Under the pieces are notes generated by a model. The model saw only the letters and a list, made by a program, of their open reading frames with translations. It made no database searches and had not been told where the DNA came from. DNA of 64,000 nucleotides from Lepiota brunneoincarnata (lineage: Eukaryota > Basidiomycota > Agaricomycetes > Agaricales > Agaricaceae), in contig JAEBUN010000003.1 in assembly GCA_023014365.1 (NCBI GenBank), positions 1,922,001-1,986,000 on the forward strand. Reading direction: 5' to 3'. A program made the translations under genes and the position numbers. This document shows positions 1 through 12,153 of the stretch, piece after piece. Positions within the stretch are counted from its first letter, which is position 1, and each line of letters opens with the position of its first letter.

Positions 1-1347
1 TCCAAGGTACCCTAAAAATCGCTCACTTGTGAATGAAACACGAACTCTGGCCGCTCCAAGAGGTGGAGATTCCAGACGGCGACTATGCCGTCTGGCTCGT
101 TCAAGGCTGCAGGATTTTTATTATATGATGCGACGCTTAATTCAGGATACTACGATGCAACTCAGTTGAGCCGATGGCGAGCATGGATCTCGCACCTTGG
201 GTGACCAGTCCACGTCAGTTATAGACCGATTCTTGACATGTCGTTCGTCAGCAAACTCGCAAACTTTCTTCACCCGTTTCCCCTCGGAATCATCCCTGGA
301 CAAAGCAAAACTGTTGAACCACCTATCACAAAAGAAATAGATACAGACATACACCCCTGGTTCCGCACCAATGGTATAATCTCGTATGTAGTCATAGTTG
401 TCATTTAGGGCTCGTTGCACGATTTTCGAAGATTGTTCGACGAATTCTAGGAACTCAGGAGCCATTAGTATACTAGCACGCTCTTCCTCGGACAACTCTG
501 CCGGATCGCATCAATTTTTTCCAAGTTTCCATATGTTTCTAACACCATACCTCTAATTTCCTGTTCAATTTCCTGGTCTAGCTTGACGCTTTCTTCTTCT
601 AGCTCCTTGTCCCGTGCAACGCGTTCCGCTTCTGCCTCCTTTTCTCGCCATATTCTCTGTCTGATTTCTTCCTCGATCTCATGGTAATTGGTCTCCGTAT
701 CGATTTCCGTAGTCTGTACCTCCTTGTTGTATATCACACGTTCCTGCGGAAAAATCCATGTTAGATTTTTCGGCAGCATTCATTCCCCAGGTTACATACC
801 TTTTGGGGTAGCTCGAATAATTCTTGCTCGACGTCAACCAGGTCATTCATAGGACGAGGTATCACCTCCCTGAGGACAAAAGAAATTCTGGTTAGGTGTA
901 CACGAATATATATCATAGCCGGCTGACCGCTCAACAAAGTGATCCGTCCCAGAACTCACAGTCCGTCCCATCCCCCGATCAGAGGTAAAATCACTCTGTC
1001 TACTGCCCGCCCTCGGTGAGAGCCCCAGTGCAGAAGAGCCGGGCAAGGGCACCGGATGACCCAAGGCAGGTGATCCAGGGATGGACGAGGAAGGCGTAAG
1101 GTCTCCTGTGCTAGTTGTACCACGAAGCAAGGAATCTACGATGTCTGTAATATCCGGCCTTGGCAGAGAGGCTCCTACACTCTATAACACGGGAAAGATG
1201 TCAGGATGTAGATGTGAACACAATCAAATTACACACCTCTACTGAACGTTTCTCTGTTTCCGCCCTTTGCCGCTCTGCCCTAGCCTTGCGCAGCTCAGCA
1301 AGTTTGGCCCTCTTGGCTTCGATTTCTGCCCGTCGTTTGTCTGACAT
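1..1347 (-). CDS. PAC11: cytoplasmic dynein intermediate chain, N-terminal part (runs off left edge)
   Basis: Intermediate chain of cytoplasmic dynein, the scaffold that links the dynein heavy chain to light chains and dynactin. The start is the ATG at 1347, giving MSDKRRAEIEAKRAKLAELR, the charged N-terminal helix typical of the family. A Ser/Pro-rich linker follows (about 1130-850), then YNKEVQTTEI (about 735), which sits where the LC8 light-chain motif lies in homologues, and a second charged helix rich in Glu and Arg. Next come the WD40-lead region with DERHVKNRSITDVDWSP and the first blade with NEPDGIVAVWNLHLLERPEF. A donor site (gtgagc) at about 26 starts an intron that leaves the window, so most of the WD40 propeller is missing here. 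Introns separate the exons near 142-495, 465-779, 843-1130 and 1201-1347; exact edges were not all resolved. Confidence 0.9.
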
Positions 1348-1755
1348 TATAGTGTTTAGCGACCGACAATATAATTTACTTCGCGACGTGAACCACCCGC
1401 AGTATTTATGCTTGTTAACTCTGGAAGGCGAAACAGCCAAACTAGGATTTAACTACTGCTGCAATGGTACCACTGTAACCACTGTACCTACCAGTGGCAC
1501 CAATCGGCACCACATCCACCATCGCTACCAACAACACACCCACCGCACCCTCCAACACTGTTATCAAGCACACCCCTTGTGCTTTCGGCCTCCCTCGGAC
1601 TCGCGGTATAGAAAGCCCGGCTATCTACACTCATTCTCTCAAGGTCTGAGATTGATTTCGCAGACATTGAGTGAACATACCACATACAATCCCACCGTAC
1701 CCGAGCCTGAGCCCTCTTGGACTATCATTATGATGCTTGTGATTCACTAAACTCT
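1348..1755. other. intergenic, upstream of the dynein gene
   Basis: Lies between the start of the dynein gene and the stop of the next gene on the same strand. The only long reading frames are open by chance and lack a fitting ATG. No RNA gene or repeat was seen. Confidence 0.6.
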
Positions 1756-3497
1756 CTATTTTCTAATACCACCACTACCACCTTCAGACGCCATGAGTAC
1801 TTGCGTGCGGGACTCCCCAGCCTGGTGGTCCACGTTACGCTCCATGCTATGGCCCATCGATACAAACTTACCATTCACTGAACCAAAATCAACCTTCAGC
1901 CAGCCAATTGCAATATCCAGCTCCCGGAGCCCTTCTTGGTCCCGTAACGTCTGGCATATGTTCTCCAACGTGGCTGCATTGCTCTTGGCTATCTTTTCGC
2001 CTTGGTCATGTGGTGTCACAAATATGAATGACCAATGTTCTGGAAAATCCACTTTCGTTTTTTTGCGCTTCGTCATTTGGACAGCTCGGAGAAATAGGTC
2101 CACAACATGTTTGACGCCTAATTTTGCAAGACCATGCTTCTCGGAGATGGTCATTTGTAGCATGGTGACCATTGCATCCAAGGAAGGGAAACGTTCCGTA
2201 GGGACATAGATGTGATCGTCCATTGGAACGAGTGTTGTGTCCTTGTCGAACACATCTCGAACCAGAGAGAGCCCCGGACCAAGTGGAAATGTGCTTGGAA
2301 GTCTACCGATGACGTGACACTGCAATGGCTCTTTGGACAATTGCAAGACATTAACGACGAGTGGCTCGTAGATGGCAGCAAAACCTTGCGGAAATAACTT
2401 GAACTCTGAAACGAGCTGCTGTAGTTCAGTATTAGACTGTTTGAGGAATGCTCCGAGGAGAACTCGCCGAAGAAGAGACGTAGGAACCTGATATGCGAAA
2501 TGGGGTTTCATTTGGGGATTCGGTGATGCCGGTTCAGCGAAGAAGAATGTGTGGAATGTAGTAGGTTGGATGTCTTGGCTGACACCTCCCCCGCTTATTG
2601 CATCTGCGAGGGCATCTGCACGGTTCCCAATATTCAGGGGATCGAGAACCGTCTTAAAGTCTTCCTCAGGATTTCCGGAGCGTATTGTGTCGCGGTATAC
2701 TGGATTAAAACAATGGCTTGCGGAGGGACCCAGGAGATCGAAGAGCTCCAAGGGGGTGTAGCATGATCCATTATGCCAAGAAGCAGGTTCTCTATCTTTG
2801 TATAACTTTCTAGATGAGCATCACGTCAGATTTGTTAATACCTTGGATTGGTTGAATTTACTGGAGTTGTTCAATCTCATCTCTCGACCACAATCCCATG
2901 ACCCAAGCTCGTGCTTTCGTTTCCTTCGCCCATTCCTTCCAACGCTCCATTTTAGGGGATGTTGCTTGGACAATATATCCTGTGCACTCGTGACAAGTGA
3001 AACGGCGAGGAGGGATGCGTAATTCGCTGTTGGAGTCGACCAAGATCAGTGTTGCACTTGTGATATCAATCCTGGGAGGTTCAGCGAGTTGTAGAACATG
3101 ACAACCATCCTGGTTGCAATGAATATACCCTGTTTGAGACTCGCAGAAAATAACAGGCATCCGTCGTGACAATGCCTTTAAGAAAGCGTAGAACAAGAAG
3201 AGAGTTTTTCCTAACAGGGCCCGAAGTCAGGTCTTGCTTGCTATTGGCGCAGGTAAAGCATGACGTACCAATGCCAGGTTGACCACATAAAACCAGCCCT
3301 CCTGACCTTTCTGCGTCCATTTTCATCTCCATCTCTAGGAAATCCCATACAACTTGGTATTCCGCTCGACAAAGGACCAAAGGTGTTCGACCAGGAGTTT
3401 TGATATGTTTGATGCCATCCTTTGCGATTATCGGATCAAGCTGCCGGACCCAAAAATTCTGATAGGCGGACTCATACCACTCGATGTGGTCAGCCAT
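1756..3497 (-). CDS. Crinkler/RHS-like P-loop NTPase
   Basis: A member of the large fungal family that resembles retrotransposon-hot-spot (RHS) proteins and the C-terminal part of Crinkler effectors. The Walker A motif GQPGIGKTLFLF is split by a 58-base intron (3211-3268). The typical follow-up is visible: a strand ending in the acidic pair of TLILVDSN, then YIVQATSPKMERWKEW. A second intron (near 2800-2850) joins EIEQLQ to KLYKDREPASWHNGSCY. The C-terminal 330 residues (1756-2751) contain the predicted nuclease-like region of this family, but I could not identify a full set of catalytic residues. The start is uncertain: MADHIEWYES at 3497 is the best ATG; an earlier ATG at 3689 would overlap the start of SEN2 on the other strand. 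Family members often vary in copy number, and their cellular role in free-living fungi is not established. Confidence 0.75.
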
Positions 3498-3687
3498 GAG
3501 CGGGTGAGACAAAAGAGGCGTGTTCTCGTCCACACGGATGGCCCGTGCCCAGCGGTAACCAAATACGAGACCGGACGTACTCCCCGAACAGAGTGGTACT
3601 ACCAGTAGTAATCGTGACCTCAGTGTTACACCGTACACATAGCCAAAGCAGATCCGCTTTTGATCACACACACAAGTCCCTCCGTCC

Positions 3688-5077
3688 ATGAAAGGCAAGG
3701 CCAGCGGTCGCAAATCCGAAACTGCGCGTATCTACGCCCATCCACTCCCCGTCCTCATATCGTCCCCGGCACATCCAAGTCGTATCCAATCCATCCTCCG
3801 CTTCCTCGGCCTCTCTCTGACTCGTATTGACAATCCCCGTTGTGAAGGCATCTTTGACCCGTACACGCGTTCGGTCTGGGTAACGAAAAACGACGATGGC
3901 TTAATACTCTGGAGACAAGGGTTCTTTGGCAAGGGTGATCTCTCCCGGAGCGAACCCAGCTGGCACATTCGACAGCTGAATATACAGGAGTCGGGGGGAA
4001 AACGTATGTACATCCGTGTATCACCACCAGTCTCACATGTAATAATCAATCTAGAGCTGACCTCGGAAGAAATAACCGCGAGACGAAGAGCAGAACGCAG
4101 ACAGTTCAAAACCGATCGTGCAAAGGCCATTGCAGCAGTAGCAGAAGAAGCCGAACGTATCTTCGCCACTGAAGGCAGGGTGATAGCACCAGCGCTGTCC
4201 GGGCCAACTATCCCCTCCGCAGCGACGTGGACACCTAGCCAACCCGTAGCCGCAGAGGAGGGACCATCCACAACTCTGAACGAAGCAAATTCAGGGTCAT
4301 CTCCGACGGACGAAGAACCCCTCGTCGACGTCGAGCACCTCCAACTAACCCTTCAAGAAGCTTTCTTCCTCCTGTGGACCCTCGACTGCCTCACGGTTCT
4401 TGACCCACACACTGTAGGTTTCTCATCCTTTCCTTGTCACCTCCCGATTCACGCAGAAATCCCAGTCAGAAACTATGACCCTTCCACAAATCTGGACCTC
4501 CTTCCAACTTGCCCACCTCCCACCTTCACGCTCATCCAACACACCCCTCCCACTTGATAACCCTTTCCTAATCCGCTACATTGTCTATCACCACTATCGC
4601 TCCCTGGGCTGGGTCATCAAAAGCGGCATCAAATTCTGCGTCGACTACCTGCTCTATAAACGCGGTCCTGTCTTCGCCCACGCTGAGTGCGCCTTTTTTC
4701 CTTTTCTGTGTAGCTCGCCTGAGGTTGCAGTCTGACTGTCACTTTGCAGATTCGCATTGGTGGTCTGCCCAGTTTACGAAGACCCTGCTGATCAAGTTCA
4801 GTCCGATCTCAACCTTGAAAATTCCTCTCCTTTCCCGTGGTCGTGGCTTAGCACGATCAACCGCGTCAATTCTCAAGTGCAAAAGGTCTGTATTCTTCGC
4901 TCTTTACTAGCTCACCTTTCTGATGATCCATATTAGACTCTTGTCCTCGTTTATGTCACAATACCCGCCCGAAGTCGTGTTTCCCTCGACATTCTCAATT
5001 CACCTGCCTGCTTGGCATATTACTCGGTCCATGAGGTCATTTTGCGTAGATTTGTACCCGCAAGGATGCGAGACTAG
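3688..5077 (+). CDS. SEN2: tRNA-splicing endonuclease subunit Sen2
   Basis: Catalytic subunit of the heterotetrameric endonuclease that cuts the 5' splice site of intron-containing pre-tRNAs. The N-terminal part has the family motif GFFGKGDLSRSEPSW, followed by a charged helix and a Ser/Thr-rich linker. The nuclease domain starts with NPFLIRYIVYHHYRSLGWV. The expected catalytic residues are present: Tyr in LLYKRGPVF, His in FAHAEFALVV (the HAEF codons span an intron), and Lys in NSQVQKTLVLVYV. The His-Lys distance is about 47 residues, against 31 in yeast, so this loop carries an insertion. Introns begin near 4414 (gtaggt), 4687 (gtgcgc) and 4888 (gtctgt). The protein ends RRFVPARMRD. It is divergent from, and nearly touches, the NTPase gene. 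Confidence 0.92.
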
Positions 5078-5353
5078 TCCCTGTCTATTGTATTTATACC
5101 TCCATCGTTTCCAATTCTCCGCTGTGGTATTGTCCAATGGTCTCGCATGGGTTGCTTCTTACTGTATTAGGCGCAAGTACGCGGCTGTGGCTCGCAATGA
5201 CAGTAGAACCATCAATTAGAAACAAGGAAATAAGTTACTCAAAGGTATCCAAAAAAACACCAAAAGAAAGCAACAACTGAAACCACGGCCACCACCACAA
5301 CCCGCCACACTGGACTGGTGGCATCGGTGCCGATGGTAACAACAGCAAAGGTA

Positions 5354-7227
5354 TCATATTGCACCTTTAATTCCAACCTTGTGATACTTCGTTCCATAAA
5401 CTTCTGCAAGCTTGGATATTGCCGGTTTGCAATCCAAAATTCTCTGACTATCAGGAACATTCGGGTTCACGAAGAAAGCACATGAGTGGTCTGCGAGAAA
5501 TGTTCGTGCTGCTTCTAGCGTTTCAAATGCGAGCTCATTGTGTATGAATGCAAGCGGTATTGTTTTGTATCTGTAAGCCAACCGATTTAGCATCGGACGG
5601 AATACCCCGAGTAGAGACTTACGCTCTTGTGATAACTGTCAGAGCGCGTGTCCGTTCTCGGTCGATGAAGTGGTCCATAATATATGCGCCCATGTTAGGC
5701 GCTGAGAGGTATAACTCGAAAAGTGAGTGATAATTGCCCATGGCTACTGCCCGCTGAACCGCCAATGCGTGCTTGACAGCTTCATCCGCTTTCTGTTTTG
5801 GTGTTAGCTGACCTACATATAGATTCAATTCTACGGAACATTATCAATAGCTGTCATGAGAATCGTAGACTGAGCACCCTACCGCTTCGATTTCGTCCGT
5901 GGAGGAGCATGAGAATGCGATATGCCGTGAACTCTTCGACTTTTCCTGGGATACCAAGATCATACAAAGTTTTCAAGGTAGCTTGGCATTGGTTGTACTC
6001 CACCATGTCGCTCTACAGCACACTCAGTCATTCATGGCTAACAGAATTTACCAACAGCTCACAGTCTCAAGAGCCATACGAGCATGGATCTCGTAGACTT
6101 GTGCTGTGAATTCATTTTTGATCCGCTGAACCTAGTGCGCGGTCAACAAGGCAGATACTAATATCAAGGCTACACGGTTGGAGAATCACGACGCACTGTG
6201 AGATCTTGCCGCAGGCTCTTGAATTGACTGCATATCCAGTGGTAAGGTGTCTTCTCCCTCCACCGTTTCTTGAGCTCTGCAAGAGTGACTTGGAGAACAG
6301 AATAAGGACGTATTGTTTCTGGTTTGGGTTCCTAGAGAAGCATGTCGTGCTATAGGGAGTGGACACAAGGGCTGCGGGTGCTTACACTGGTTAAACGCAA
6401 ATAATCCTTGAAAATCTCCTGCGATGTTCCCACAATTGTATGCTTATCCCAGTCGATAACGTTCTGGGGCCAATCAAATCAGCCACACAAAACCTCAGGG
6501 CGAGAGGGGGTAAGAACACTAAACCCACCGGATCTGCTTCTGGTTCATCGGCGCTACCATTCGTAAACACCGAACCTGCTCTCGAGTTCCCCCCATACAA
6601 TTGTCCACTAGGTGACGTATGTGTCTTCGGCAGCCCCTGCCCCACTTTCAAGCTCTTCATCCTCTCCAAATCGTGCTCCCTCTGGAATCTCTCAGCTCTC
6701 CGGTTTAGTGCAATTTGGTCATTGTAATCAATAACTGAGGAATGTGAACCTGTCGAAGCTTGTGCAAGTTTCAATGCCGCTTTCTTCGCTTTTTTGCTCA
6801 ACGGCGGATTGTTTTCAGATGCACTGTAAAAAGGAAAGAATTAGGAACAGCACATCTGGACCATAGTAATAGAGGCGTACCTTTTGCGTTTGAGGTGACT
6901 AAAATTCAGAGGAGGCTTAGGAGCAAGACTATAAGACGGGAACGGCAGTCAGTTATTGTTGTATCTTGATGATATCGGAACATAATTTCCAGGAACCTTT
7001 TCAATTGGACTGCCTCCCAGTCTGTCGTCCATAGTGTATGAGCGGCGAAAGCACCAGCGATTACCTGCCTTAGTTCAGCTTGAGCTTCTGTCCTGTTGGC
7101 ATCAGTCATTTGTCCAAGGCATTTTGCGACCCATTCTCTACATTATCCGATAGTCTATGAGGCATGATCAAGCTTAGTACATGCGGCCGACTCACTTCAG
7201 TTGAGGGGGCCAGGACTCGTTCGACAT
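5354..7227 (-). CDS. THP3: SAC3/GANP family protein, THP3-like
   Basis: A SAC3/GANP/leng8 domain protein; yeast Thp3 works with Csn12 in transcription elongation and mRNA maturation. The start ATG at 7227 gives MSNESWPPQLK, then a short intron, then EWVAKCLGQMTDANRTEA. A basic stretch follows (LAPKPPLNFSHLKRK, SKKAKKAALKLAQA). The signature of the SAC3 domain, VGTSQEIFKDYLRLTS, lies near 6380-6430. Later exons encode the helical repeats and winged-helix part: NEFTAQVYEIHARMALE-like sequence near 6040-6110, AVQRAVAMGNYHSLFELYLS near 5720-5780, and LAFETLEAARTFLADH near 5500. The protein ends KYHKVGIKGAI. At least five introns are present; not every splice site was fixed. THP3 is the closest match by motif; a paralogue of the same family cannot be excluded. 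Confidence 0.82.
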
Positions 7228-7460
7228 GTTATATCAGTTGTGTATTAGCGCAGGGAATGGAGGGAATGGAAAGCACAGGGCAGCAGGTGGATGGTGTCAA
7301 GGACAAATGTGGCGGCCGACCAGAAGCAGTCAATGTGACTGGCCGTGGGAACGACCTGCGGTTGGCAAGCTCGGACAAATAAAAAAAATAGTATTCTTCA
7401 CGCAATTCTATTAGCAGGTCGATGTATATAGCTCATGTCATCTAAGTATGCACCCATAAT

Positions 7461-8778
7461 CTAATGAGTCTTATTGGCAGGAGGGTTGTAAACTGCGGTG
7501 CAACGTATTAATAATTATAGAACGGTTGGGCTATAAACTGGACTCACTGATCTTCCTGTTCTTGATGGGACCCCACTTGAATCGCTTGACGTAGAGGGAT
7601 AGGCAGAAGAGGGTAGAGAAGAGAATGACAGCCTTGATACCGTATTGTTTCCTCTCATCGTGTTCAGGTTCGGCAGCCCAGCTGAGGAATGTCACGACAT
7701 CCTTGGCCATTTGCGAAGTCGTTGCGGGCGTACCTATGAATTCCTTAGAGGTACATTCCTACAATATAGCTAAATAAACAACGTACCATCGTCGTACTCA
7801 ACCAAACCATCAAAGAGGACACGAGCCATAGAAATAGCACCGCCAGGGAAGTATGGATTATAGTTCATGTCTTCACGAATTTCAACACCAGCGGGAGGAT
7901 CCATGTATCCAGTCAAGAGAGAGAAGACGTAGTCCTGGAATTGCGTGAACAACCACATTCCATTGCCACAGAAACGACAACACATACAGCGCCACCATGG
8001 CGGGCCTTGATAATTAAACTCAAGTCAGGAGGGAGGGCGCCACCATTGCTAGAACGAGCAGCTTCCTCGTTGGGGTACGGAGCAGGCATATAGTCCGCGA
8101 GTTTACCAGGACGCTGGAACATCTCACCCTCAGCATTGGGACCATCGGTATATTCCACCTCCTCAGCCATCACGCGTGCCTCATCTGCAGTGTGCGAAAC
8201 ACCGACAAGGTTGCGCCATGCGATACGATCGAGCGAATGGCACGCTGCACAGACCTCGCGGTACACCTGGTAACCTCGACGGATACTAAGTCGAGACCAC
8301 TGGGTCACAAGTCGAACCACGGGAAGGACCGGACTCACCTGGCATGATCAAACGAGTCAAATGGGCCCTTGTGGGACCACGGGTAAGCACTGGGATGAAG
8401 ACCCTCGTCGCTGAGGTGATTGGCGTGCACTTGACCAATGAAGGGGAAGGTGCCATAGAGATGGGTATACCAGGCTATTGAGCCAGCAGTAAAGAGTGAG
8501 ATGGAGGCGAGTGCCGCGCGTGAATTTGCGAGCGACTGGACAAGACTTTTCAGCGCCCTAGACCCCTTCCCACTTTTCTCCACGCACCTCGAAAGCGGAG
8601 GACGAAGCCTTGGTTGAGGCAAAGCGGACCTGAAGTAGCAGACGGTCAGAACGCGAGTACGAACACACACAAAAAGACACACAGAGGCGGTGCGGGAGCC
8701 AGTAAAAAGCGTCGAAGAGCGCGACGCACCGATATTGGTGGCTTTCTTCAAGGCTCCTGCGGATAGCCTCGACAGCAT
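7461..8778 (-). CDS. CYT1: cytochrome c1, heme protein of respiratory complex III
   Basis: Membrane-anchored c-type cytochrome of the mitochondrial bc1 complex; it passes electrons from the Rieske protein to cytochrome c. ATG at 8778 opens a mitochondrial presequence ([17 protein letters not shown]). The hydrophobic sorting segment [20 protein letters not shown] follows, then the mature protein. The heme-binding CXXCH motif is EVCAACHSL near 8240, and the axial Met lies in [12 protein letters not shown] near 7830. The C-terminal membrane anchor is followed by [13 protein letters not shown], and a last small exon (7461-7493) adds YNPPANKTH, matching the tail of fungal cytochrome c1. Introns lie near 8300, 7940-7985, 7740-7790 and 7495-7540. 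Splicing inside the presequence (8550-8730) is not settled. Confidence 0.95.
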
Positions 8779-9246
8779 TTTGTATGCAGGTTTTTGGAGA
8801 GAAGGGAGAATGTCAGTGACCTGGTCACACGTGACCCTCCCTCGACGGAATGAATCGGGAATTTACTACCCAATCAGAGTCGTTTGATTCGTGTCCTCAC
8901 GTGAGATCATTGTGAGCCTCTGGTTGTTGCAGATTGATTCTGATTACTCCAGCACTCATGATAATAATAAAAAAACACAAGAAATATTACAAGTCTCTCA
9001 GAACCTTGCTAGGCTTATGATGGCGTCGGAAGAGCTGGGCTTAGTCTACTCCTGGGGGTCAAACGATCTACAAATGACGGTAACATAATAAATCTCAAGA
9101 CAATCCTTGGTCCAAGCTCAGAGACATCGAATTCAGTGCTAAGTAAACCGTCCACTTAATTGGGCATAGAAAATACTGTTAGGGCAAGGAAGATACAGAT
9201 CCCAGTGCATGATACCCGAACACAAGATGGGTTGGGTGTTAAACTC
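8779..9246. promoter_or_regulatory. upstream region of CYT1 with two CACGTG boxes
   Basis: CACGTG occurs at 8828-8833 and 8898-8903, that is 50 and 120 bases upstream of the CYT1 start codon. CACGTG is the core bound by basic helix-loop-helix factors such as Cbf1. The rest, toward the next stop codon at 9247, shows nothing recognisable. Confidence 0.4.
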
Positions 9247-9920
9247 TCAGAAGATGCAGTCGCATATTTCTGAAGGACTGAATCAGCACTCGAATTCCGT
9301 ATAGTATAAATGACTCGTTCCGTACCTTCTGCGCAGCAGCACAGACAAATACCAGCCAAGCACGCCATTAAGCCCCCTGACGCTCCCGAACCCTTCTGTG
9401 GTGCTTGTTGCCTATTGAATACAATCATTTTAGCCTCCTATTGCATAATCAGAACCGCAGAACCCACACGTAGACGACCTGCGGTTGCTGGGGATGCTGT
9501 GGAGCGTAACCCTGGTTATATTGCGGATGGTGTTGAGCGTTGTCCTGCGGATATGAATGCTTGTTCCCTTGGTGTGATTGCGGAGGTTCCTGAGGAACAT
9601 GCGTCTCAGTCGCGTTTCACCCACCAAAGAGAACTTGACGAATACCTGAGGTGGGTAGTAGCCACCCGGAGTAGGATCGGGGGGAGCACCTGTGGAGTGG
9701 TACGGGATCGTCAGTCCATGCACTCAAGGCTGCCTCGCCGCCAAGAACAACCGGAATTCAAAGTAAAAAAAACAACCGCCTCCGACCGACTGTTCCCATC
9801 AAGACATTCATGATAATCCAAACCCAAGTTCTAGAAAACCGATTTAACCATGAAGAGATACATACCAGGTGGAGGCGGGTAATAGTTGCCTTGGTTTCGG
9901 TAAAATTCGTTTGCGCTCAT
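9247..9920 (-). CDS. CYSTM domain protein (Cys-rich C-terminal membrane module)
   Basis: A small protein with a Pro/Gln/Tyr-rich N-terminal tail and a C-terminal CYSTM module. Exon 1 (from ATG 9920) gives MSANEFYRNQGNYYPPPPG. Later exons give APPDPTPGGYYPPQ, a Gln/His-rich part (GYAPQHPQQPQ), and the module GGLMACLAGICLCCCAEE ending ICDCIF. The last exon is joined by an intron at about 9268-9323. Proteins with this layout sit at membranes and have been linked to stress or metal tolerance in yeast and plants; the role here is not shown. Four short introns are inferred from GT...AG sites that keep the frame. Confidence 0.82.
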
Positions 9921-10381
9921 AGCGAGGTAGAAGAGGTGTTAGTTGAGAAGTGTTGGTGGAAAGGAAGAGAATAAGAGGGCAAGAATTGGTCACTGTTTGT
10001 GCAAGTTAATAAGCAACGCGTACGAAACCAGTGCAAGGGCTGGGGGACCCTTGCCAAATATAGCTCAGCATGTCCTCAAGGAAACTGAGTCTGGGTAAAA
10101 TGAGGCCAACACGTGCTGGTAAACATTTTACCCTCTATTTTTCTCTTTACTACACTTTCAATTGAGGGCTGGGTTCCAAATCAACATCATTTCCACTTTA
10201 TAAACCCCAGGTCAGCGTCTCATACACGTGATCTATGTCGAGGAAAGTACATGCAGGAACCATTATACAGAACAGAGCAAAAAACAAACATTCGCATCCA
10301 ATATTATTAGTAAAAAGGTCCCCTACTCCGGAGATAACAATCAAAGAACGAACTATCCATAAATCATCCGAGCCAGATTCC
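9921..10381. other. intergenic between CYSTM and velvet genes
   Basis: Holds the CYSTM promoter side and the 3' side of the velvet gene. One ACGCGT lies at 10016-10021. No reading frame, RNA gene or repeat was supported. Confidence 0.5.
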
Positions 10382-11542
10382 TCAGGAACTCGCCGGTGGC
10401 ATATACGTGAACATCCTAGCTCCCTGCCGAAGGAAGCATTGCGTCAAGCGAGTGGGTGCTAGCGTTAAAAAAAAAAACAGACAAGAGACCAAATTCAATC
10501 ATCACCCTGTTGAGAGTCAGCTGCGGAAGCAACTTACGAACGGCGGTATATTGGTTCAGCGCAAGGACATCAAACGATCTCGTCCGTGCTTGCGCTAATA
10601 CAGTACCCTGCCCGGCAAGGCCAATAGATCCCGTAGAATCGGTCCTGAAATTTATTAACCACCGCACTCGATCCCTATAAAAGGTGAGACTTACCCTGAT
10701 AATCTAGTGAGTGTTATCCCGAGCTGATACCGTCCACGCCAACGGATGCTCACGTCCGGGAACAAGAAAAACAACCCCAGGTTTCCTTGCAGATCCTCGA
10801 GTTGATCTATCGAAGAAACAATATTGCCATACAGGATTGGCGGCGATCTTCCGCATCCAATGTCTGAGCCCATATCTAATGGTGTCAGCCCATCGTCCGA
10901 GAACAACGACAAATGAGCAATGAGGAACGGCAACTCCGCTTCACTGTTTTAACGAAGAAGAACCAATCGCAGACAGGTTGTCAACGACAAATAGACGAAA
11001 GAGGCAAAGGTGATAGAAACAAGGACGTACGGCACCACGGAGTTACCAGAGGGGTCCCTTACAGTCAACTGCGCAATGATTGGCGGGGTCATAGGCAACC
11101 GTGAAAGATTAGAATATCCGAATTCCGCCGTTTTCTGCGGGTGTTGGACAACTTCGAGGTGATAAGACCTATGACTTGATGCTAAATTCGCATCCAGCAC
11201 GCGATGCATTAGAGAGTCGTACCTCGTCTGAGGATCTGCGAGAAGCGAAGCAACCTGAATTCTGGGCTGTGGTCGAGGGAGCGTAGGTGGCTGGGATGGA
11301 TACTCAACGAATGAGTTTTGGCTGGAAGGGGGACTTTGGCTCCCAGGGGAGGGAGTGCCGTAGAATATGGACGAGTGGCAAGATCGTGGGGAGGAATAGC
11401 CACTGCTGAGTGACCGTTGGATGCAGGGGGTAAAGCGGTTGGATAGTCTAGGAGAAGCATATTTTATGCAACGAGACGGGCTACAGGATGTTCTTTTGGC
11501 CCGTCGACAGATGGTATAGGGCAGCGGAGTTGCAGATGGCAC
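10382..11542 (-). CDS. velvet-domain transcription regulator
   Basis: A fungal velvet factor, a DNA-binding regulator of development and secondary metabolism. After a Ser/Pro-rich N-terminal part, the velvet domain begins with SYHLEVVQHPQKTAEFG and PMTPPIIAQLTVRDPSGN (about 11070-11160). It continues LPFLIAHLSLFSDDG, then ILYGNIVSSIDQLEDLQG and FFLFPDVSIRWRGRYQLG (about 10720-10930). The end of the domain is TRSFDVLALNQYTAV, joined across an intron (about 10449-10530) to PPTRLTQCFLRQGARMF and the stop at 10382. It looks closer to the VosA/VelC-type, single-domain members than to VeA, but the subfamily was not fixed. The start is unresolved: the long N-terminal frame has no ATG of its own, so a further 5' exon is likely, perhaps near 11544 or 11700-11800. 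Confidence 0.85.
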
Positions 11543-12153
11543 ATGACGGATATGCTTAATGAGTTTGATCGCTACCGGAGAGGGAAGGGACTATTGAGAT
11601 AACGGGCTTGTCAACCACACGTGTGGATAAACGAGGGACTGCTTAACCTTGTATATGCATCGGGACCCTTGGCGCCGCCATGTTACTGGCGATATCAAGC
11701 AGAGCTTGGTATTGTATAGAACCCGGGCAGGCGTTGGCCTTGTCAACCTGTCGTCATCATCATACTGCAAGTTCTCGGAGCCGGGGAACATCCGTGACAT
11801 CAAGGACTCCAACTGTGCCTTCTAGCAAGGTCCAATTTCGCTGACTGGGTTTGTAGAAGACCGGAGAGTTTGTGCAGGATTAATTTATATCATTCTTGAA
11901 AGGGGGTGGATGGCAGACGAATATGAAGACAGCGACAGGTATCATCTAAAGTTCTCGAAGTATGTCAGATCACAGGTCCATATCAGGGGCCAATCTGCCA
12001 GACCGAACAGACGGATACCCGAATACCCTCCAAAGTTGATGGATACTTCTTCGCGAGATTTTCTTCTTTAGGGAAAATCAGTCACGATCGCCAATAAGGC
12101 AGAACCAGAGTAGTGGGGAGAGAATTAAGGTTGTAATTACATCTAATGTGAGA
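11543..12153. other. intergenic, upstream of velvet gene
   Basis: Probably holds the velvet promoter and perhaps its first exon, plus the 3' untranslated part of TIM23. An ATG-containing frame at about 11590-11800 on the minus strand (MSRMFPGSENLQYDDDD) is a possible 5' exon. CACGTG lies at about 11618-11623. Confidence 0.35.

Noticed and set aside
1160..1750. 196-codon open frame on the plus strand
   Set aside because: No ATG start; it overlaps the dynein start exon on the other strand and has no conserved motif.
3732..4271. 179-codon minus frame
   Set aside because: Antisense to the first exon of SEN2.
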